The notes under the pieces were generated by a model. It was not told where the DNA came from. It ran no database searches and saw only the letters and a list, made by a program, of their open reading frames with translations. 5,248 nucleotides of DNA, taken from positions 1-5,248 of the forward strand of contig PFSC01000085.1 of the NCBI GenBank assembly GCA_002788865.1, read 5' to 3'. Origin of the DNA: Candidatus Roizmanbacteria bacterium CG_4_9_14_0_2_um_filter_39_13. Its GTDB lineage: Bacteria; Patescibacteriota; Microgenomatia; UBA1406; GWC2-37-13. Made by a program: the position numbers and the translations under genes. The stretch's first letter is position 1. Every line of letters begins with the position of its first letter. This document shows, one piece after another, positions 1 through 5,218 of this stretch.

Positions 1-24
1 GGGCAGGCAAGTTCGGGATGACAC
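1..24 (-). repeat. Dispersed-repeat fragment (GTGTCATCCC type), cut by window edge
   Basis: Read on the minus strand this stretch is GTGTCATCCCGAACTTG followed by a short G/C-rich tail. The first ten bases are identical to the start of the element at the right end of the window (5219 onward, plus strand), and the next few positions are close (GAACTT against CGACCT). Short imperfect palindromic repeats beginning GTCATCCC are common between genes in many bacterial genomes. Only part is visible, so the second arm cannot be checked. Calling it a repeat rests on the match between the two window ends. Confidence 0.45.
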
Positions 25-29
25 GAGAT

Positions 30-52
30 ACCTCGACGCTCTGCGTCGGGGT
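30..52. repeat. GC-rich hairpin at the broken end of the transposase relic
   Basis: CCTCGACGC at 31-39 pairs with GCGTCGGGG at 43-51 across a TCT loop, with one G-T wobble; A30 and T52 add a tenth pair. There is no clear run of T on either side, so it is not a convincing intrinsic terminator. It lies exactly where resemblance to the transposase family stops, so it may be part of the repeat unit that replaced the 3' end of that gene. The stem is directly visible; the role is inferred. Confidence 0.55.
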
Positions 53-824
53 TGATCATTTGTTGTCCTTTATCTTCACACCACCTCTTACAGTGCCAAT
101 TGATAAACTCACTCCCTGAGTCAGGATGCCATTCAATTATGGAGAACGGGGTACCTCTCTCTATTTCTTCCATACTCTGAACCGTCATATGTTGTCCTTT
201 ATTCCATTGTGCTCTGCGTGCACCCCAGAGTGTAGATACGTCCGTTGCATTGACCGTATATACAAATGTTCCTGCCAATGAGTTTCCACAATGTGCGACG
301 GTATCAATTTGCATAGTACCAACTAGTGCTTCATTCCATGGACCAGTTCGTATCTGAATGAGTGAATGGATGTTGCTGGGATCAGTAGTACTACGACCGT
401 AAGTTGCAAAATGACATCTCATGAACCCAGATACACACTTCTTCATAGTCCCAAGACTCATTGCCAGTAGTTTTGTTGTGGCTTCTTCACTGTGCTTCCA
501 GACATTATCTCGAATGAGTATTTCCACATACTCGTCGATTACTCCATACAGATTCTCTGCACAGGGTTCGCTAGCCATACTCCATACTTCCTTCAAAGCA
601 GCAATGACATCAGGAGTAAAATATTCTTTTCTCCCTCATCCTTCTTTCTCACCTCGTCTTCTCATTTGAATTCTCCTGAATGATCGAGCTACGGACTTTG
701 GGTGTACATGAGCGACAAAACAAATATGTCGTATTATCTCTCCTCGCGCTTTCTTGTCATTATGAGCATGTAACCATGCTCCAAGATGTTCCTCGTAAAT
801 ATTGTTTTTGGTAATCATATCCAT
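53..824 (-). pseudogene. Transposase/integrase-core (DDE, rve-type) relic, in-frame stop and 3' truncated
   Basis: Read from the ATG at 824, or the better-spaced ATG at 818, the frame gives an N-terminal helical DNA-binding region (about residues 1-55, with HVHPKSVARSFRRIQ). It is then interrupted by TGA at 638-636, and the same frame stays open to the window edge. After the stop come YFTPDVIAALKEVW, the family-like AMSLGTMKK, the first catalytic Asp in QIDTVAHCG, and the second in HPDSGSEFINW. The third acidic residue, expected some 35 residues later, is absent because the similarity ends near position 53-58, where a GC-rich hairpin begins. The order and motifs match integrase-core transposases that I recall from CPR genomes; the exact IS family cannot be named. 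A weak GGTGGT lies upstream at 828-833. With a stop and a missing catalytic residue, an active enzyme is very unlikely. No terminal inverted repeats of an IS were found, so the element's outer limits are unknown. Confidence 0.75.
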
Positions 825-836
825 ATGACCACCATG

Positions 837-874
837 GTAACCGAATTATTATCTACTCGATCAGTTTCGGTAAC
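837..874. repeat. Imperfect inverted repeat upstream of the surface-protein promoter
   Basis: GGTAACCGAA at 837-845 and onward pairs with TTCGGTAAC at 866-874, with one internal A-A mismatch and a loop of about 20 bases. It lies between the divergent transposase relic and the operon promoter and is followed by a T-rich stretch (ATTTATTTTTAT). It could be a terminator-like structure, an operator site or a remnant of the element's end. Nothing in the sequence decides between these. Confidence 0.35.
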
Positions 875-898
875 ATTTATTTTTATCTACAACGCATA

Positions 899-927
899 TT
901 GACAATTGTGAAAAATAAGTATAGGAT
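899..927 (+). promoter_or_regulatory. Sigma70-type promoter for the surface-protein operon
   Basis: A perfect -35 box TTGACA (899-904) is followed after exactly 17 bp by TAGGAT (922-927), four of six matches to TATAAT. Initiation would fall near 934, giving a leader of roughly 95 bases before the ATG at 1028. It is the only good promoter in the window and faces the three-gene cluster, so it probably drives all of it. No transcript data are available. Confidence 0.65.
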
Positions 928-1013
928 CGGTGTACATTTACAATTACTATAGTTATTTTTTTATGCGTATATCATTCGGTGACCGTATTCTACAAATTTC
1001 TTCAAAGAGAGAG

Positions 1014-1020
1014 AAGGTGA
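1014..1020 (+). promoter_or_regulatory. Strong ribosome binding site for the TasA-like gene
   Basis: AAGGTGA lies 7 bases before the ATG at 1028 and complements the 3' end of 16S rRNA well. It fixes the start of the first gene. The starts at 1652, 3230 and 4501 have no comparable site, which suggests the first product is made in the largest amount. Confidence 0.75.
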
Positions 1021-1027
1021 AAAAATA

Positions 1028-1591
1028 ATGAATAAAAATATTTTGGTAAAACTGACAAGTATAGCGGCGGCCGCTTCTCTCTTGGTCGGTGTCGCCTTCG
1101 CTGCTTTTACCAGTAATCAAACAACCATAACGGGCGTTGTACTCAGCTCGGCTACACCTGCACTTCAAGTGTATGACAGTGGCGGCAATTGGAATCCCAC
1201 CGCAGACGGAAATGGCTTGGGGATTAAGGAACAAAACATGTATCCAGGTCTTACAGGTGCGGAACATGCGTTCTATTTGCGTAATAGTTCCGACACATCT
1301 GTTCCGTTTGGGCAGATTGTTGGTACAGTCACTTCGGCTGATACAGACTGGAGTGCATATCAAGACAATGTCCAGATGCGTTTTGGAGAAGTCACCACTG
1401 ATACTTGGACTGGTTGGAACAATTTGAGCTGGTGGAATGCTACCGGTGCCAATTTTCTGGCATCACAGTTAGCGGGTGGTAACACTCAGAGACAGTTCAG
1501 AGTTCAATTCTATATGAATCCTGGGGCGCCAAACACCCTGCAAGGTTCAAACTTGGATATGACTTTGAATTTCGTTGGTATGACACCATAG
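1028..1591 (+). CDS. Secreted TasA/camelysin-like (M73 family-like) fibre subunit, 187 aa
   Basis: The chain opens with a typical signal peptide: Lys at positions 3 and 8, a hydrophobic stretch at about 9-24, and an A-F-A cleavage site after residue 25. The mature protein begins AFTSNQTTITGVVLSSAT and runs about 162 residues. It has no cysteine, is rich in Asn, Thr, Gly and Trp, and ends with the beta-strand-like TLNFVG. This pattern and length are those of the CalY/TasA group annotated as camelysin or Peptidase_M73. No HExxH zinc motif is present, so a protease role is unlikely and a structural one is favoured. In Bacillus such proteins form extracellular fibres after removal of the signal peptide by SipW, and a SipW-type peptidase is encoded directly downstream. 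The start is set by a strong ribosome binding site and a promoter lies about 100 bases upstream; the gene ends with TAG. Secretion is well supported, the family assignment is good, and fibre formation is inferred from family and context. Confidence 0.8.
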   Translation: MNKNILVKLTSIAAAASLLVGVAFAAFTSNQTTITGVVLSSATPALQVYDSGGNWNPTADGNGLGIKEQNMYPGLTGAEHAFYLRNSSDTSVPFGQIVGTVTSADTDWSAYQDNVQMRFGEVTTDTWTGWNNLSWWNATGANFLASQLAGGNTQRQFRVQFYMNPGAPNTLQGSNLDMTLNFVGMTP

Positions 1592-1606
1592 TGTTGGTTT
1601 TTGTTT

Positions 1607-1651
1607 TGTCAGGCGGGGAGAATGACTTCCCGCCTGGCGTGTCAGATTTTT
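1607..1651 (+). terminator. Hairpin between genes 1 and 2: leaky terminator or mRNA stabiliser
   Basis: CAGGCGGGGA (1610-1619) pairs with TTCCCGCCTG (1627-1636) across the loop GAATGAC, with one G-U pair; further wobble and G-C pairs extend the stem to about 1607-1639. A run of five T occurs at 1647-1651, eight bases after the stem, which is later and shorter than in a strong intrinsic terminator. It lies 15-45 bases past the stop of the TasA-like gene and just before the ATG of the peptidase. It would suit partial termination or protection of the upstream message, giving much subunit and little peptidase. The stem is directly visible; the function is inferred. Confidence 0.6.
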
Positions 1652-3226
1652 ATGGAAAAATCTTTATTTAAAAAGTTATTACTACAGGGAGAATTTTTTT
1701 TTGGACTGATTTTAGTTTTAGTGATTTTTGTGTCTGTTTTTCCTCTGATGCCTCCATTTAAAAATTATTATCACTCTCGGACAGTTTTGACCGGGTCGAT
1801 GGAACCAAAAGTCCCTAAAGGTTCTGTGGTAATCAATAAATGGACAGAACAGAAAAATTTAAAAGTTGATGATGTTATTACTTTTCAGCATACTTCCGAT
1901 ATTTCCGAGAAAGAAGTAGTATATATTACTCATCGTATTGTTAAGATAGATAAAAATAGCCTTCTATGGCGATATGAAACCAAGGGAGACGCCAACCCCG
2001 TATCTGATTTCGGTTCGGTCACTCAAGCTGGCATCGAAGGTAAAGTGATAGTAACGATCCCTTTTATTGGTTATCTCATTGAGTTTTTTAAGACCCCAGC
2101 GGGCTTTATATTATTTGTTGCTCTTCCGTTGTTGATATTTATAATACGGCAGATCAGAGACATTTTACGATTGTGGCAAAAACGCAATAGTCCAAAAAAT
2201 AACAGCAAGATACTAGTAGTATTATTTATTATTTTTTCTTTTCTTACCACAAGGTTTAGTCTTGTGACCTATGCCTCTTTTACTTCGGGGCAGGCGGTCG
2301 TTACTGGCGTTACCCTTAGTACAGCAACTTCTTTTGGATCCGTTCCTCAGCCAGGAGATGTGATCATAAATGAAATCATGTGGATGGGATCAGAGGGAAA
2401 TATAAATGATGAGTGGATTGAACTTCGCAATATGACCGATCATGAGATAGATCTTTCAAACTGGAAACTGACCAAGTGGGTCAACGAGACCCATGAGGAA
2501 CTCATGCTCACTATTCCATCGGGGAAGAATATTGAAGCACATGGGTATTTTCTTATTTCAAATTTCAGCAAAGATGATTCTGCAATGAGCGTTATTCCTA
2601 ATGTTGTTGATACTGCTGTTGTTTTAGCAAACGAAGATTTACAGGTGAAGCTTTATCGTGGAGATTGGACAGACAGTAGCAATTTGATTGACACCGCTGA
2701 TGATGGGAATGGCGAGCCAGTTGCTGGAGTGAACGGAGCAGGCGATGTTGGAGTGTGGAAATCAATGGAGCGCGGAGCAACGCCCGGAGATGGGACACTT
2801 GCGGGAAGCTGGCATTCATGTATAGATCCTGTCTGCAATGATGGGGCATATTGGGATGCCAACGACGGGAGTAACTATGGTACGCCGGGAAGTATAAATC
2901 ATTCGGAAAATGATCCAAGTTCACTTGATTATGTCGTTCCAACTATTACTCCAACACCTGGATCAAACCCCGTACCTTCTATCACACCAACCGGAGAGCC
3001 TGAATCTACCCCAACGTTAACTCCTACACTTACACCGTCTCCTAGTTTAGAGATTTTTCCTTCTCCGACGCCAACATCTACTTCTACTCCAACGCCATCG
3101 GTTGAACCATCACCATCACCAAGTTTACAACCCACCTCAACCCCAACTCCAACATCAGAACAAACCCCTACTGACACTCCAGCGCCTAGTCCGACTAGTA
3201 TATTACCAACCTCCGAAACTGTATAA
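1652..3226 (+). CDS. ER/SipW-type signal peptidase I fused to a lamin-tail-domain surface protein, 524 aa
   Basis: Numbering is from the ATG at 1652; an upstream TTG at 1601 in the same frame would read through the intergenic hairpin and is not preferred. Residues 18-34 form a first membrane helix. The peptidase core follows: TGSMEP with the nucleophile Ser49, THRIV with His94 in place of the lysine of bacterial-type enzymes, and KGDANPVSD with Asp113 and Asp119. This is the ER/SipW (S26B) pattern. A second helix spans about 150-167, then a Lys/Arg-rich loop (166-186), then a third helix (187-205) ending in TYA. Next comes SFTSGQAVVTGVTLSTAT (209-226), much like the mature start of gene 1. 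A lamin-tail domain covers about 236-415, with IINEIMW, DEWIELRN and GTPGSIN. The end, from about 430, is a Thr/Pro/Ser stalk with no final membrane helix. Charge placement predicts that both the catalytic core and the lamin-tail part are outside. No in-frame ATG starts a separate second gene; the next one is inside the lamin-tail domain at residue 243. No ribosome binding site is evident. The role of lamin-tail domains on bacterial surfaces is not settled. The peptidase call is strong and the fusion is directly read. Confidence 0.85.
   Translation: MEKSLFKKLLLQGEFFFGLILVLVIFVSVFPLMPPFKNYYHSRTVLTGSMEPKVPKGSVVINKWTEQKNLKVDDVITFQHTSDISEKEVVYITHRIVKIDKNSLLWRYETKGDANPVSDFGSVTQAGIEGKVIVTIPFIGYLIEFFKTPAGFILFVALPLLIFIIRQIRDILRLWQKRNSPKNNSKILVVLFIIFSFLTTRFSLVTYASFTSGQAVVTGVTLSTATSFGSVPQPGDVIINEIMWMGSEGNINDEWIELRNMTDHEIDLSNWKLTKWVNETHEELMLTIPSGKNIEAHGYFLISNFSKDDSAMSVIPNVVDTAVVLANEDLQVKLYRGDWTDSSNLIDTADDGNGEPVAGVNGAGDVGVWKSMERGATPGDGTLAGSWHSCIDPVCNDGAYWDANDGSNYGTPGSINHSENDPSSLDYVVPTITPTPGSNPVPSITPTGEPESTPTLTPTLTPSPSLEIFPSPTPTSTSTPTPSVEPSPSPSLQPTSTPTPTSEQTPTDTPAPSPTSILPTSETV
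2207..2329 (+). other. Internal signal-peptide-like segment with TasA-like mature N-terminus
   Basis: This covers residues 186-226 of the fusion protein: a lysine, a hydrophobic helix, the possible cleavage site T-Y-A before Ser209, and a segment that matches the mature N-terminus of the 187-aa protein at 11 of 17 aligned positions (F-T-S-x-Q-x-x-x-T-G-V-x-L-S-x-A-T). The hydrophobic helix follows a Lys/Arg-rich stretch, as an n-region would. Threonine at -3 is acceptable though less common than alanine. The similarity is directly seen; cleavage is inferred. Confidence 0.65.
2939..3223 (+). repeat. Low-complexity Thr/Pro/Ser-rich coding repeat (stalk)
   Basis: About 95 codons at the 3' end of the fusion gene encode irregular TPTP, TPSPS and PTSTPTP units, with repeated CCAAC and CTCCAAC-type DNA words. 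Such regions usually form extended, often glycosylated spacers or wall-spanning stalks. A short stretch of the same kind occurs in the next gene at about 3718-3750. Slippage could change its length between strains; the complementary strand therefore also shows a spurious Val/Gly-rich reading frame. Confidence 0.8.
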
Positions 3227-3229
3227 TCC

Positions 3230-4471
3230 ATGAAAAGATTTCTGAAAATTTTATTTTTATTTTTATTATTAAGTTTTCTTACACCACAAGTAAAAGCAGC
3301 CGATATAAATGTCGATTGCCCTGACTCTTCCGCAGCTTGTTCAAAATCCAGCACAGATCCACTCTTTAGTATTTCTGCCGATGGATATTGGTATCCCGGC
3401 AGAACTTTGACAAAAACTATTAATCTCAAAAATGCCAGTTCGCAAACAAGGGAAATGGCAATTAGAGGGACAAAAACTTCGGGGGTTGGTATTTTGGAGA
3501 ATGTGATGAATATCAGTATTGTGGGAGGAACGACGGTGATCTGGAGCGGGTCTGTGGATGAATTTTATGGTCAAGACAAGATTGGGATGGGGATTTTTGC
3601 TCCCGACGCAAATCTTGATTACGACTTTACAGTTTCTATGTCCTCAGGAGCTAATGATGATTATCAAGGGGAGGAAACAGTATTCGATTTGACTTTGGGT
3701 TTTTGGGGTGAGCTATCTTCTACTCCGACACCAACGCCAACATCAGCCCCCGGAGGAGGAGGCGAGGTACTTGGTGCTGGTGTTAGTGCTTCAACCTGCA
3801 ATGACAGCAAACCTGTCAGCGCGCCGATTCTTCTGAGCGCCGTCCCAGGAACAAACTCAGTCACCCTCGCGTGGTCCGTGGCAGGAAACCCGGTGTCATA
3901 TTATTTAGTTGCTTATGGCACATCTTCCGGATCGTATCAATATGGAAATCCGTCCGTTGGAGGAGCCAATACCACAAGCTATACTATTACCAATCTTTCA
4001 GGAAATACAACGTATTATTTTGCTGTCCGGGCAGGCAATGGATGTTCACCTGGACCTTTCTCAAACGAACTTTCCTCAACTCCAGGAGGAATAGTGGTTT
4101 CAGGAATTGCCGAAGGTTTTGCAGAAGGTGTACTTGGAGAAGCAACTCAATCGGCTGAGATGGAAGAACAAACAGGGGTAAATGGCGAGCAAACTGGAGA
4201 AATACAGGGTAAGGAGGATAAGATTTGTGTCAATGCATGGTGGTGGTGGGTTGTGATGGTTGTGTATGGGATTTACAATACGCTTTTTTTGACAATCGGT
4301 AAAAAAATCAAAAGAATTATCAAGTTTGTTTTTTGTGGAATAGCTTCAATAATAGCAATTATTCTTCTCATGAATGCTTTGTGCAATTGGTGGCTTGCGG
4401 TCTTGATCACAATCCTCATCGGCGTTATTGAATTTTTTCTTTTTGAAAAACATCAGGTAAAACAGTCATAA
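3230..4471 (+). CDS. Membrane-anchored surface protein: TasA-like domain, FN3 domain, three C-terminal TM helices, 413 aa
   Basis: A signal peptide (MKRFLKILFL, hydrophobic to about residue 18, cleavage after V-K-A at 23) leads into a domain of about residues 24-161 that ends QGEETVFDLTLGFWG. That end echoes QGSNLDMTLNFVG at the end of the 187-aa protein and points to a TasA/camelysin-like beta fold. A short TPTPTPTSAP linker and GGGEVLG follow. A fibronectin type III domain spans about 196-286, with VTLAWSV, YYLVAYGT, TSYTITNLSGNTTYYFAVRA. Cys190 and Cys272 flank or close it and may form a disulfide. After GFAEGVLGEA comes an acidic, Gln/Glu-rich linker, then helices at about 337-357, 364-383 and 387-405. 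The KKIKR loop after the first helix and the basic tail after the third agree with an outside N-terminal part. The gene starts 3 nt after the previous stop with no ribosome binding site, so translation is probably coupled. The likely role is a surface anchor or adhesin; a specific function cannot be named. Confidence 0.8.
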   Translation: MKRFLKILFLFLLLSFLTPQVKAADINVDCPDSSAACSKSSTDPLFSISADGYWYPGRTLTKTINLKNASSQTREMAIRGTKTSGVGILENVMNISIVGGTTVIWSGSVDEFYGQDKIGMGIFAPDANLDYDFTVSMSSGANDDYQGEETVFDLTLGFWGELSSTPTPTPTSAPGGGGEVLGAGVSASTCNDSKPVSAPILLSAVPGTNSVTLAWSVAGNPVSYYLVAYGTSSGSYQYGNPSVGGANTTSYTITNLSGNTTYYFAVRAGNGCSPGPFSNELSSTPGGIVVSGIAEGFAEGVLGEATQSAEMEEQTGVNGEQTGEIQGKEDKICVNAWWWWVVMVVYGIYNTLFLTIGKKIKRIIKFVFCGIASIIAIILLMNALCNWWLAVLITILIGVIEFFLFEKHQVKQS

Positions 4472-4488
4472 TTTTGTGATCAACCAAT

Positions 4489-4494
4489 TATAAT
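4489..4494 (+). promoter_or_regulatory. Possible -10 box just before the degraded gene
   Basis: A perfect TATAAT ends 6 bases before the ATG at 4501. If used, the transcript would begin at or very near that ATG, as a leaderless message. No -35 box is found at 16-18 bp spacing and the region is AT-rich, so this could be chance. The gene it would serve is broken. Confidence 0.25.
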
Positions 4495-4500
4495 GTATGT

Positions 4501-5150
4501 ATGAAATATGTTATAAGTGTATTCATAGTATTTATCGGGTTTGTCTTACCGAGATCTGTACAAGAGGTTTTTGCTTCTGATTTTTCCTTGAAATGTGAAA
4601 AATATACCTTCCACAATTTATTCCCCATTCGATAAGCTCGCCACCATATATTTTGTCGTCCCCTCCTCCAAAAATGAAAATACAAGCAGTGTGAAGAATA
4701 GTACTAATTTTTGGAAAGAATTGTTTGTACTATTTTTACGATTTGTTCAGAGATTATCATGATGGTATAGTAAACCCAAAACAGGCTGGAGATTATTATA
4801 GGGGATTTGGTAGCATAAATATTACCTACTACTTTAAAGTAAGAGCAGGCAATGGTTGTACACCATGAGACTTTTCAAACGAAGTTTCTGCCACACCAGC
4901 AGGTGTATTTATTACAGCCCCTGCCATAGGTTTCGAAGAAGGAGTACTAGGAGTGTCAACTGATAAAGCTGATCAGCAGCAAGACGAGAGAGAAAAGGAA
5001 CAAGAAGGGACTGTAAAAGGAGTAGAGACTACCCCAACAGTAAGTCCGCCAGAAGTAAGATCTTTCCCCCAAAGAAACTGGCCATGGATAGTAGTGGCAA
5101 TACTGATGATGTCAGGTACGTACTATTACCTTTTTATTAAGCGTCGCTAA
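4501..5150 (+). pseudogene. Degraded relative of the FN3 surface protein
   Basis: The front is intact: the ATG at 4501 starts a clear signal peptide (MKYVISVFIVFIGFVLP, with VFA before Ser-Asp), but that frame ends at TAA 4633-4635 after 44 residues. Most of the secreted domain is missing. From 4695 another frame is open, and from about 4818 it matches the 413-aa protein: ITYYFKVRAGNGCTP, TGA at 4866-4868, then DFSNEVSATPAG and GFEEGVLG. The tail differs: a charged Gln/Glu/Lys linker, a Thr/Pro patch, and one membrane helix (WPWIVVAILMMSG, to Phe/Ile) ending in KRR and TAA at 5148-5150. The intact neighbour has Gly at the TGA position. Synonymous differences between the two copies are many, so this is an old paralogue and not a recent tandem copy. 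A short protein beginning at GTG 4953 is possible but has no signal peptide or ribosome binding site. At least two lesions (lost middle with frame change, and TGA) support decay. Confidence 0.75.
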
Positions 5151-5218
5151 CATTAAAGAAAAGTTAAGAGTTCACACTCTTTGACAAAACTGTATCATAA
5201 TATATCAATTATTATTTT

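Noticed and set aside
421..683. Plus-strand open frames of 82 and 63 codons
   Set aside because: They are shadows of the minus-strand transposase relic, whose motifs are clear, and they have no domain or ribosome binding site.
953..1363. 136-codon minus-strand open frame
   Set aside because: It overlaps the promoter-proximal region and the well-supported TasA-like gene, is rich in Cys and Arg without pattern, and has no recognisable domain.
1601..1651. Upstream TTG start (1601) or ATG at 1622 for the signal peptidase
   Set aside because: The extra residues are coded by the intergenic hairpin and look unlike a peptidase N-terminus; ATG 1652 gives the usual short basic start and first helix.
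3222..3227. TATAAT just before the third gene
   Set aside because: It overlaps the TAA stop and lies only 2 bases before the ATG, too close for use, and has no -35 box.
2929..3429. 166-codon minus-strand open frame rich in Val and Gly
   Set aside because: It is the complement of the Thr/Pro repeat and the start of the next gene; the VGVGVEVG composition is what CCAAC-type repeats give on the other strand. No ribosome binding site or domain is seen.
4488..4685. 65-codon minus-strand frame, and a nearby minus-strand frame reading DDKIYGGELIEWG
   Set aside because: Both look partly protein-like but lie opposite a clear signal peptide on the plus strand, and I could match them to no family. An inverted gene fragment is possible but unsupported.
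4953..5150. Independent small membrane protein starting at GTG 4953
   Set aside because: The same frame upstream encodes the FN3 remnant, so this is the tail of the pseudogene; there is no ribosome binding site at the GTG.
5166..5205. Small hairpin (AAGAG/CTCTT) as terminator and TTGACA at 5181 as a new promoter
   Set aside because: The stem has only 5 pairs and no T-run; TTGACA lacks a good -10 box at 16-18 bp in this AT-rich stretch.
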